Shown piece by piece: positions 1 to 6,988 of a stretch of DNA of 9,182 nt; position 1 is the first letter of the stretch; each line of letters starts with the position of its first letter. The position numbers and the translations under genes are program-made. The stretch spans positions 1 through 9,182 of the forward strand of contig CAKOKF010000043.1 of the NCBI GenBank assembly GCA_934090775.1, written 5' to 3'. Under the pieces are notes generated by a model. That model saw only the letters and a program-made list of their open reading frames with translations. It was not told the origin of the DNA and did no database searches. This DNA comes from an uncultured Bacilli bacterium. Lineage in GTDB: Bacteria; Bacillota_I; Bacilli_A; RF39; UBA660.

Positions 1-1243
1 TATTATAATCTTCTAGTTTACGACCTCTTCGATAAACAAAATTAAAGCCACGAACTTCAGGAAAAAGTCCAGCTACTAAGGAAGCAGCATGGCGGATTGG
101 ATAAGGTATTTTCATATACCAGGCTTGGTCAACTTCTTCACGATAAGATAAGTACCCGCCAAATAATTCATCGGCTCCTTCCCCGGAAGTTACTACTTTA
201 ACGTCCTTGGAAGCAATTTCAGCCACAAAGTATAAGGCGATAGCCGAAGGGTCAGCAAGTGGTTCATCCATATGATACATAATGTTGGGAAAAGCCTTCA
301 TATACTCTTCTTTAGTAATCTTTTTAGATTTATTTTCAATACCTAGCTTATCAGCTAAATCTTTTGCATACTTAATTTCATCATATTTAGGATTATCATA
401 ACCAACAGTAAAGGTTTTATCCGGTTTAGCAATTGATACCAAATAAGAAGAATCTATTCCACTTGATAAAAAGGAACCTACTTCAACATCACTAATTTGG
501 TGATATTTAACAGAATTATCCATAGCTTTTTTGATTTTTTCTACAATAGTATCCATATCTTCATTAGTTTCAGCAAATTCTAATTTAAAAAACTGCGTTT
601 TATGAATTTTACCATCTTTGTATAAAATTTGATAGCCTGGTTCGACACGAAAGACGCCTTTAAAGAAAGTTTCTTCAGTGGGAGTTGAATTAAAACATAA
701 ATAACTACTTAATATTTCTTTATTTAATTCTTTTTTAAATTTAGGATGGTCTAGAAAAGCTTTAATTTCCGAAGCAAACATAAAGCTACTACCAAATTTA
801 GCATAGTATAAAGGCTTAATGCCAAAACCATCTCGAGCCATAAATAATGTTTTTTGTTTTGTATCCCAAATAGCAAAAGCAAACATACCACGTAGGTGTT
901 TTGTAACATCACAGCCCCATTCTTCGTAGCCATGAATAATTACTTCCGTATCACTTTTATTAGTAAATTTATGTCCACTTTTTATTAATTCAGCTTTTAA
1001 TTCAACAAAGTTATAAATTTCCCCATTAAAAACGATAACTAATGATTTATCTTCGTTATATTGAGGTTGACCGCCACTAGATAGATCAATTATAGCTAAT
1101 CTACGATGAGCAAGTGCTACCTCATCATCAATAAAATAACCTTCTCCATCAGGACCACGGTATTTTATACGTTCTGCCATATCTTTAATTACTTTTTTCT
1201 TATTTTTAATTGTTTTATCAACAAAACCTGCTATTCCACACAT
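1..1243 (-). CDS. asnB: Asparagine synthase (glutamine-hydrolysing), AsnB; 3' end beyond window
   Basis: Converts aspartate, glutamine and ATP to asparagine, glutamate, AMP and PPi in the cytosol. 414 codons are visible; the family usually has about 550-630, so the C-terminal third is off the left edge. The start is fixed because the N-terminal nucleophile Cys2 (MCGIAGF) must follow Met. The class-II glutaminase domain (about 1-200) shows HRRLAIID (46-53), NGEIYN (73-78) and SDTE (97-100). The synthetase domain begins near 230 with the ATP-pyrophosphatase loop FLSSGIDSS (258-266) and later SGEGADELFGGY (353-364). No TGA or frameshift is seen. The gene follows the LTA-synthase-type gene after 146 bases on the same strand. 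Some Gram-positive AsnB-like enzymes (B. subtilis AsnB, C. glutamicum LtsA) amidate peptidoglycan precursors rather than, or besides, making Asn, and the envelope-gene neighbour makes that a possible alternative. Family assignment is certain; the exact acceptor is not. Confidence 0.97.
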   Translation of the reverse strand, partial: MCGIAGFVDKTIKNKKKVIKDMAERIKYRGPDGEGYFIDDEVALAHRRLAIIDLSSGGQPQYNEDKSLVIVFNGEIYNFVELKAELIKSGHKFTNKSDTEVIIHGYEEWGCDVTKHLRGMFAFAIWDTKQKTLFMARDGFGIKPLYYAKFGSSFMFASEIKAFLDHPKFKKELNKEILSSYLCFNSTPTEETFFKGVFRVEPGYQILYKDGKIHKTQFFKLEFAETNEDMDTIVEKIKKAMDNSVKYHQISDVEVGSFLSSGIDSSYLVSIAKPDKTFTVGYDNPKYDEIKYAKDLADKLGIENKSKKITKEEYMKAFPNIMYHMDEPLADPSAIALYFVAEIASKDVKVVTSGEGADELFGGYLSYREEVDQAWYMKIPYPIRHAASLVAGLFPEVRGFNFVYRRGRKLEDYN

Positions 1244-1253
1244 AATTTTACTT

Positions 1254-1275
1254 CATCAAATACTTGATGCCTTTC
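1254..1275 (-). promoter_or_regulatory. Hairpin between a distant Shine-Dalgarno and the asnB start
   Basis: In the mRNA the best Shine-Dalgarno match, GAAAGG (1275-1270), lies 26 bases from the asnB ATG, too far for normal use. Between them is a perfect 6-bp hairpin, CATCAA-GTAT-TTGATG (1269-1254). If it folds, the effective spacing falls to about 10 bases. The start itself is secure because Cys2 is catalytic. A 16-codon upstream frame (start 1281, stop TAG at 1233-1231) also overlaps the asnB start. Folding and function are inferred. Confidence 0.4.
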
Positions 1276-1364
1276 TTTCATCTTTTATTTTTTAATTTTA
1301 CTTTAATTTTTATAATTTGTACATATCCAATAATATTTTTTAATATTCATGAGACCTTTTATTT

Positions 1365-1384
1365 AAAAAAGCTATGGCTTTTCT
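1365..1384 (-). terminator. Weak hairpin after the LTA-synthase-type gene
   Basis: Just downstream of the TAA stop at 1392-1390 the transcript can form an 8-bp stem (AGAAAAGC / GCTTTTTT, one G-U pair) with loop CATA. The U run is part of the stem and only three A and a few U follow, so it would be an inefficient terminator at best. I saw no convincing promoter for asnB in the remaining gap, so read-through into asnB is likely. Confidence 0.3.
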
Positions 1385-1389
1385 ATTTA

Positions 1390-3591
1390 TTATTCATTAT
1401 TATAAACCTTTTCATAATAATTATTCTCAATTATAAGTTTACTCATATTTATTCTATTGGCAACTATTTTATTGATATTATTTATATAATTTTCAGGAAG
1501 TTCTTGATCTTCTTTAATAATAAATTTGCCGGTATTAGCATAATAAGTACCATAATCACTAACCCAACTTTTATTTTGAAAGTAAACTAGTCCTGGACTG
1601 GTAGATAAAATATCTTTACCAATGAAAAGTCTAGAATCATAGTCAATACCAAATAAATTATAAAGAGTTGGAAGAAAATCAAGTTGACTGGCAGTTTTAG
1701 TAACCGTAGTACTAGGAGTATTATTATTCCATATAATTAAAGAATTATGGTTTACCTCAATAGTATCATCACGCTTATATGTTGATAATTCATTAATAGA
1801 ATTAATATTCATACTATATGGATAATGATCAGGAATAATAACAATTACAGTATCATCTAATTTATTATTAGTTTCTAAAATTTTAATTAAACTAGCTACA
1901 GCTTTATCTAATTCGATAACACTGGCTAAGTAGCCTTTTGCTTCGTCACTATATTTTAAATCTTTAACTAACGACCAATTTTTACTGACAATAGCATTGC
2001 CACTTTTATTATAAGGCATGTGTGATGATATTGATACATAGTATGTTAAAAATTTAGAAGAATTTAACCATTCATCAGCAGTTACCTGAACCATTTCATT
2101 ATCACTGGCTGGCCAAGTCGTACAGTCCATTAGTTTTTCTAAGCCCGTATTTTTTGCTTTAAAATAATCAAATCCCATAGTTTGTAAATAAGTATTACGA
2201 TTTTGAAAAGATGCATCATTAGCATGATATGCCTTAACATCGTAACCTTTATTTTTAAAAACTGTACCTAATCCAAATGGAAAATAATTGGTACCTTTTC
2301 GGAAGTATTTATTTAAATCATTTAGATTAGCAAAAAGACTCGTTAAATTTTGAAACTCGCCACCAATAGTACTTAAATTAACAGGAGTATAAAAATTAGT
2401 AAAATTAAATCCCGTAGTAGCTAATTTATATAGTGTTGGTGTTATATCTTCTCGAATGCCAATAGTATTTAAGCTTTCTGCCATAATAACTATTAAATTT
2501 TTATCTTTAAAAAGACCAGTATACTCATTTTTTAAAGTACCTTCCGTATTTTGAAAATATTTATGCATTGATAGTAAGGTTTTATTCTTTTCATTGGCTA
2601 TGAGATTGTTAAAGTCAATATCTAAATTGTTATAAGTATATTGATTAGGTGTCGAAGTTAGTTGGTCATTATTCTCAATATTGGAATTTTCATCTTCGCC
2701 AAGAGTTGGTTCAGACATAACTGGATCGTCAATATTAGTTTTATTATCATATTTAAAAAGTAATTCTTTAATATCAAGATAAAGAGCTGGCAATACGCCA
2801 ATAGTTTCTATGTTTAGAGCATTATTATAGTTGTTATTAAAAAGTTGATAAATAGAATTTTCTTGGTCTTTATTTGGATAAGTAATAATTTCAAAAAGAG
2901 GAATACTCAGGAAAAGTCCTAATAAATTTAAGGCCCCTTCCCTTTTATTTAAGTAAGAAAAGTTTAAGTTTCTATTAAATATTAAAATTATAATGAAAGG
3001 TAAAAATAACCCAACTATATACAAAATATTTTTTAGTATTTCTAATATAGCAGTACCCGTAAAAGCAATAGCTTGATCAGTTAAGCCAAATAAGGATAAA
3101 CAAAAATAAGTATTAAAAACTTTTTTAAATATTAAAGCAACACTAAAGAAAATAGTAATTATAGCTACTAAAAAGAAATAAATTATTTTGTTTTTGTGCG
3201 TATTTTTAGTTAAATTACTTAAAATTGCAATAATACTACTAATTGGTAAAAGTAAGAGTAAAAGAACAAAGATATTTGATTTTATAGGTTGGGAAAAGCC
3301 AAAAATACTAATTTTATAAAATATTTCTAAATATAATAGAATAATATAAGTAATGATAAATACTGGTATTTTGTTATTAAAATTAAACTTGTTTTTAGGT
3401 AACAATTCTTTTTGGGTTTTTTTAGAATTATTAGAAATAGTAACTGCTTTTTTTACATTGTGAATTTCTTTTAATTTAATATTTTCATCAACTTTTCGTT
3501 CTTTATTAGTCTTTATTAACTTCTTTGTACTTGAATTTTTAAGATTATTTTTTTTACTGCTTTTATTAAGGGTTTGGAATTTTTTGATCAT
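1390..3591 (-). CDS. LTA synthase family membrane sulfatase (phosphoglycerol transferase type)
   Basis: 733-residue polytopic enzyme of the LtaS/MdoB alkaline-phosphatase superfamily, which moves glycerol phosphate from phosphatidylglycerol to an extracellular polymer. Residues 1-73 are a Lys/Asn-rich cytoplasmic tail, long for the family. Five hydrophobic segments follow (about 75-92, 105-125, 135-156, 184-205, 220-238), then an acidic linker (284-310) and the external sulfatase domain (about 360-690). Metal and catalytic residues are visible: E372 in MAES, nucleophile T408 in LSTIGGEF, R465 in FQNRN, H524 in SSHMPY, D588-H589 in PDHYP. The T408-H524 spacing equals T300-H416 of S. aureus LtaS. 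The pocket Trp that precedes the Arg by two in LtaS is Gln463 here, so the acceptor or product may differ. The start ATG has GAGGA (3600-3596) four bases upstream, and no other start codon lies in frame before an upstream TGA. It follows tex by 106 bases and may share its transcript. Confidence 0.92.
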   Translation of the reverse strand: MIKKFQTLNKSSKKNNLKNSSTKKLIKTNKERKVDENIKLKEIHNVKKAVTISNNSKKTQKELLPKNKFNFNNKIPVFIITYIILLYLEIFYKISIFGFSQPIKSNIFVLLLLLLPISSIIAILSNLTKNTHKNKIIYFFLVAIITIFFSVALIFKKVFNTYFCLSLFGLTDQAIAFTGTAILEILKNILYIVGLFLPFIIILIFNRNLNFSYLNKREGALNLLGLFLSIPLFEIITYPNKDQENSIYQLFNNNYNNALNIETIGVLPALYLDIKELLFKYDNKTNIDDPVMSEPTLGEDENSNIENNDQLTSTPNQYTYNNLDIDFNNLIANEKNKTLLSMHKYFQNTEGTLKNEYTGLFKDKNLIVIMAESLNTIGIREDITPTLYKLATTGFNFTNFYTPVNLSTIGGEFQNLTSLFANLNDLNKYFRKGTNYFPFGLGTVFKNKGYDVKAYHANDASFQNRNTYLQTMGFDYFKAKNTGLEKLMDCTTWPASDNEMVQVTADEWLNSSKFLTYYVSISSHMPYNKSGNAIVSKNWSLVKDLKYSDEAKGYLASVIELDKAVASLIKILETNNKLDDTVIVIIPDHYPYSMNINSINELSTYKRDDTIEVNHNSLIIWNNNTPSTTVTKTASQLDFLPTLYNLFGIDYDSRLFIGKDILSTSPGLVYFQNKSWVSDYGTYYANTGKFIIKEDQELPENYINNINKIVANRINMSKLIIENNYYEKVYNNE

Positions 3592-3697
3592 TTTATCCTC
3601 TTTTCTAAAGCTTTTTAGGTCTTTTATTATGATTTTTAGTTTGCATAGTTTTTTAAATTTCTTCGGCCTTATATTATTATGCTCACTATTTCAATTT

Positions 3698-5818
3698 TTA
3701 AACGATAGGGATTAAAGATAAACCAACTTTTTGCTTTTCTTTATTAATATCACAAACATAAACTTTAACAATTTGCCCAACTTTTACAATTTCTTTAGGA
3801 TCTTTAACAAAGTTTTTACTCATTTTAGAAATATGGACAAGACCATCATCATGAAGACCAATGTCAATGAAAGCGCCAAAAGAAGTAACATTACGGACAG
3901 TACCATCTAACTGCATACCTATTTTTAAATCATCAATGGTCAAAATATCACTTTTTAATATAGGGGCATCAAGATTTTCACGAATATCTAACCCCGGATT
4001 TTCTAGTTCTTTTAAAATATCCGTAACTGTATAAATATCAGCATTCAATTTAAGTGCTAGTTCTTTAGGATTAGCTTTATTTAATGTTTCTTTAAACGCC
4101 TCATTATTAATATCTTTTATATTTAAGTTTAGTTCTCGTAAAATATTATTAGTTAAATTATAAGACTCAGGATGAATTCCAGTATTATCTAAGGGATTTA
4201 AGCCATCCTTTATTCTTAAGAAGCCAATGGCTTGTTCATAAATTTTGGCACTAATTCCTTTCACATTGGCAATATCTTCACGAGTTTTAAATGGTTTAGC
4301 GGCCATTAATTTAGTAATGGCTGGTTTGGTAAGACCGGAGATATATTTTAGGATAGATGGGCTAGCAGTATTAATATTAACCCCAACTTCGTTAACAACT
4401 TTTAACACGGTAAAGTCAAGGCCGCTAGCTAACTCTTTTTGATTAACATCATATTGATACTCACCAACGCCAATTGATTTAGGGTCAATTTTTACTAACT
4501 CGGATAACGGGTCTTGAAGACGACGGCCAATGGAAATGGCACTTCTCTTTTCAACTGTAAGATCAGGAAATTCTTCCTTAGCTAGTGGTGAGGCTGAGTA
4601 AATACTGGCACCAGCTTCACTAACAATTATATATTTGCAATTTGTCCCTTTAATAGTTTCGCTAACAAATTTTTCCGATTCACGAGAAGCAGTACCATTA
4701 CCAATGGCAATAATATCAATTTTATATTTATCAATAAGTTCTAGTAATTTTTTAGCAGCGCCTGCTCTATCATTAACCGGTTCATGGGGATAAATAACCG
4801 CAATAGTTTCCAAGGCTCCGCTTGGCGATAAAACAGCTAATTTGCACCCAGTACGGAAAGCGGGGTCAAAACCTAAAACATTAGAGTTTTTAATAGGTGG
4901 TGTTAAAAGTAAATGTTCTAAATTATCTTGAAAGGTTAAAATTGCCTTACTTGAAGCTTCTTCAGTTAATTCGCTTCTTATTTCTCTTTCGACACTAGGT
5001 AAGATTAAGCGCTTTAAAGCATCTTTAATTGCATTTTTAACAATTTCATAGACAAATGATTTGTCATTTTTAATAAATTTTCTTTCTTGATTTAATAAAA
5101 TATTATCAAAATCATAATCAAGACTAACATTTAAAATTTTTTCATCTTCGCCACGATTCATAGCTAAAATATGAAAATGTTTAGCATATTTAATCTTTTC
5201 ACGAAATTCATAATACATTTCATAAGTCTTCTTTTCATCTTCAGCTTTGTTTTTCTTAGTAGAGACTATAAAGCCAGTATTGGTTATAAAGTTACGAATA
5301 TATTTACGAGTTGATGCATTATCACTTATCCACTCGGCAATTATATAGCCGGCACCCTCAACAGCTTTATCCACATCCATATTATAGCCACTTGCTAAAC
5401 TTTCTATGTTTCCTCTTTCAGGAAAAGCCATTATTTTTTTAGCTAACGGTTCTAATCCAGCTTTAATAGCCTCAGTGGCTTTCGTTTTTTTCTTTTCTTT
5501 AAAAGGACGATAAATATCTTCAATTTCCGCAAGTTTAGTTGCGTTTAAAATGTTATTTTTGATTTCATCAGTAAGTAAACCTTTTTCGTCAATTAGTCTA
5601 ATGGTATCTTCTTTTTTCTTTAGTAAATTTTCCTGATAACGATAAGATTCCTCAATTGTTCTTATTTCATCTTCATTTAAATTACCGGTTACTTCTTTAC
5701 GGTACCTAGCAATAAAAGGGATAGTAGCGCCTTCACTTAATAACTTTAAAACGGCATTAATTTGCATGTCTTTAATATTTAATTCTTTAGTTAATTCTTT
5801 TATAATTGTTTCATTCAT
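3698..5818 (-). CDS. tex: Tex family RNA-binding transcription accessory protein
   Basis: Cytosolic nucleic-acid-binding protein of the Tex/YdcI family, linked in other bacteria to transcription and RNA handling. With the start chosen here it has 706 residues, normal for Firmicutes. Domains in order: helical Tex N region (1-190; GATIPFIARYRKEVTG near 30-45), YqgF-like RNase H fold (about 313-440; VLGFDPAFRTGCKLAVL, GNGTASRE, SEAGASIYSAS), the signature SIGVGEYQYDVNQ (448-460), helix-hairpin-helix segments (about 480-535; NINTASPSIL), and a C-terminal S1 domain (about 632-702; FGAFIDIGLHDDGLVHIS). I prefer ATG 5818-5816 because GAGGA (5828-5824) lies five bases upstream. The longer frame opens at GTG 5830 and would put that Shine-Dalgarno inside the gene. 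The YqgF fold in Tex generally lacks nuclease activity. The gene stands between tetR and the LTA-synthase-type gene, with its own likely promoter. Confidence 0.96.
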   Translation of the reverse strand: MNETIIKELTKELNIKDMQINAVLKLLSEGATIPFIARYRKEVTGNLNEDEIRTIEESYRYQENLLKKKEDTIRLIDEKGLLTDEIKNNILNATKLAEIEDIYRPFKEKKKTKATEAIKAGLEPLAKKIMAFPERGNIESLASGYNMDVDKAVEGAGYIIAEWISDNASTRKYIRNFITNTGFIVSTKKNKAEDEKKTYEMYYEFREKIKYAKHFHILAMNRGEDEKILNVSLDYDFDNILLNQERKFIKNDKSFVYEIVKNAIKDALKRLILPSVEREIRSELTEEASSKAILTFQDNLEHLLLTPPIKNSNVLGFDPAFRTGCKLAVLSPSGALETIAVIYPHEPVNDRAGAAKKLLELIDKYKIDIIAIGNGTASRESEKFVSETIKGTNCKYIIVSEAGASIYSASPLAKEEFPDLTVEKRSAISIGRRLQDPLSELVKIDPKSIGVGEYQYDVNQKELASGLDFTVLKVVNEVGVNINTASPSILKYISGLTKPAITKLMAAKPFKTREDIANVKGISAKIYEQAIGFLRIKDGLNPLDNTGIHPESYNLTNNILRELNLNIKDINNEAFKETLNKANPKELALKLNADIYTVTDILKELENPGLDIRENLDAPILKSDILTIDDLKIGMQLDGTVRNVTSFGAFIDIGLHDDGLVHISKMSKNFVKDPKEIVKVGQIVKVYVCDINKEKQKVGLSLIPIV

Positions 5819-5838
5819 ATTTTTCCTCACTTAGTTCG

Positions 5839-5867
5839 ATTATATAATAAAAGTCTTTTAAAGAAAA
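5839..5867 (-). promoter_or_regulatory. Likely tex promoter
   Basis: A perfect -10 TATAAT (5844-5839) with TTTTCT 17 bases upstream as a poor -35 (3 of 6). Transcription would start near 5832, giving a short leader before the tex Shine-Dalgarno. A 7-bp inverted repeat TAAAAGT-N12-ACTTTTA (5848-5873) covers the -35 region and could be a regulator site, but A+T-rich repeats arise easily here. Confidence 0.5.
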
Positions 5868-6273
5868 CTTTTAATCATAAAATTTTTAATATTTTAAGAA
5901 GGTAAATAAATAATTTAAATAAAAGTAAAAAATGGTATCTATCTTTTAGTTAGACTTAATTATCGTGATGATTTTTTAGATATTAAAGTTATGACGGTTT
6001 AAGCATGATAATATAACGTTATAAAAAATGGCTATATATAATAAGGAAATAAGTTTTATAAACTCATTATGTTATATAGATATATAAAATAAAGTAGAAA
6101 TTAATAAAAAGCAAGTATTTTTTTTAAAATTATAAACAAGTTTAAATAATGGTAATTAAAACATAAAAAAATAACTAGTTTTCAAAAGAAATAAGACTTA
6201 TGATATTTGGTCGGAAAATAAATTTATATCAAAGTCAAATTTTGATAATACTAGTTCTTTTCATAAAATAAAA
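5845..6273. other. A+T-rich intergenic region with no supported gene
   Basis: About 430 bases between the tex promoter and the tetR stop. On the minus strand only frames under about 10 codons begin with ATG. On the plus strand an open stretch from about 5906 to the TAA at 6000-6002 encodes a protein-like tail (KKWYLLVRLNYRDDFLDIKV) but has no start codon. MAIYNKE... (ATG at 6028) has only 19 codons and no RBS. Small inverted repeats occur, for example TATAACGTTATA (6012-6023). No riboswitch, tRNA or other RNA fold was recognised; it may be spacer or a decayed gene. Confidence 0.6.
6227..6247 (-). terminator. Candidate terminator hairpin after tetR
   Basis: A perfect 7-bp stem TATCAAA / TTTGATA with a 7-base loop begins 26 bases after the tetR stop. 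It is followed in the transcript by a moderately U-rich TAAATTTATTTTC rather than a clean U run. The low G+C stem makes this a weak call; it could equally be a protein-binding palindrome. Confidence 0.35.
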
Positions 6274-6828
6274 TTATTTCATCGCCAAGCAAGCGTGTTT
6301 AATAGTACCCGTTACTAAATTACTAACTTTATCGACAATTAATTTTGGGTCTTCTTGCATGTCATTTTTTACCCAATCTAAAACAATAGCTACAAAAGCA
6401 TATTTATAAAAATCAGTTATAAAAACTTTTTCTTGTTCAGCAAGTTGATTATTTTTAGATATTTTATCTATTTCTTCATAAATAATTGGAAAAACTAGGC
6501 GATAAAGATTATCGCGTAATATTTCTAAAGATACAGAATGGTAAATATTTACAATAAATAACTTTTCATCCAACATTAAGGTAAAAACTGCCAAAAACTT
6601 TTCTTGCCATGTTTGACACTTATCCTTACTATTTAAAACACTACCCATCTCTTCTTTACATATCCACTCAACCAAGTCTTCTTTGTCGATAAAGTGGTAA
6701 TAAAAAGTTTGACGATTAATATTACACTGTTTAGCAATATCATTAATAGTTATTTTATTAAATGGTTGCTCTTTTAATAATTCTTTCAAAGCATAATAAA
6801 TTGCTTTTTTAGTTGTTAAACTACTCAT
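6274..6828 (-). CDS. TetR/AcrR-family transcriptional regulator (DhaS-like), probable ohyA regulator
   Basis: 184-residue TetR-family DNA-binding protein, normal length. The N-terminal helix-turn-helix region (about 5-55) is clear: KITINDIAKQCNINRQTFYYHF, with the recognition helix near 37-46 (INRQTFYYHF), then KEDLVEWI. This wording matches the DhaS-like branch, whose members often regulate neighbouring metabolic genes in Firmicutes. The C-terminal ligand domain (about 70-184) is all-helical and diverged, so no ligand can be read from it. The start ATG has a GGTGA Shine-Dalgarno four bases upstream. It lies downstream of ohyA on the same strand but has its own promoter and is separated by a terminator. 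Proximity and the palindromes before ohyA suggest that it controls ohyA, perhaps with a fatty acid as effector; that part is inference. Confidence 0.92.
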   Translation of the reverse strand: MSSLTTKKAIYYALKELLKEQPFNKITINDIAKQCNINRQTFYYHFIDKEDLVEWICKEEMGSVLNSKDKCQTWQEKFLAVFTLMLDEKLFIVNIYHSVSLEILRDNLYRLVFPIIYEEIDKISKNNQLAEQEKVFITDFYKYAFVAIVLDWVKNDMQEDPKLIVDKVSNLVTGTIKHACLAMK

Positions 6829-6843
6829 AAATTCACCACATTA

Positions 6844-6873
6844 ATTATACTTTAGAAATAATTATTTAAACAA
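6844..6873 (-). promoter_or_regulatory. tetR promoter with palindromic spacer
   Basis: TTGTTT (6873-6868), an 18-base spacer and a perfect TATAAT (6849-6844). Transcription would start close to 6837, so the leader is only about 9 bases. The spacer holds a perfect 12-bp palindrome AAATAATTATTT (6856-6867), a possible autoregulatory operator. The -35 begins where the ohyA terminator U run ends, which supports separate transcription of tetR. Confidence 0.6.
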
Positions 6874-6924
6874 GAAAAAAGACCAAATTTACTAAAAATT
6901 CTTTTAAGTAATGTTTTGATCTTT
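6873..6924 (-). terminator. Intrinsic terminator of ohyA
   Basis: Downstream of the ohyA stop the transcript reads AAAGATCAAA ... TTACT, a 13-base loop, AGTAA ... TTTGGTCTTT, then a TTTTTTC run. The arms pair over 10 bp (one G-U), a small internal loop and 5 more bp. The U run (about 6880-6874) follows directly. This is the best terminator in the window and marks the end of the ohyA transcript. Confidence 0.7.
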
Positions 6925-6988
6925 AATTAATAAGTTAGGGAGTAATAATTTTGGAAATAATACTCAAGTTTAAATTTTTTTGAAATGA

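Noticed and set aside
1264..1590. 108-codon plus-strand open frame opposite the end of the LTA-synthase-type gene
   Set aside because: Low-complexity Ile/Phe-rich translation, opposite a real gene, no RBS; a shadow of A+T-rich coding DNA.
3605..3646. 13-codon frame encoding a basic peptide (MQTKNHNKRPKKL) just before the LTA-synthase-type gene
   Set aside because: No convincing Shine-Dalgarno, very short, and Lys/Asn-rich composition is expected here; not supported as a gene.
5051..5065. GACAAA-TGA-TTTGTC inverted repeat inside tex, using the same half-sites as the ohyA upstream region
   Set aside because: Centres are 9 bp apart rather than 14, it lies in well-conserved coding sequence (NDKSFVYEIV), and no promoter is nearby, so it is most likely chance.
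5819..5830. GTG start giving Tex four extra residues
   Set aside because: The best Shine-Dalgarno (GAGGA, 5828-5824) lies inside that extension and fits the ATG at 5818, whose MNETIIKEL start resembles Tex homologues.
6173..6256. Repeated ACTAGTT at 6174-6180 and 6250-6256
   Set aside because: Only seven bases, no further similarity of note, no mobile-element features between them.
6940..6965. 26-bp imperfect palindrome (GAGTA ... TACTC) after the ohyA stop
   Set aside because: Interrupted by U-U mismatches, no U run follows, and it does not match the other candidate operators; not called.
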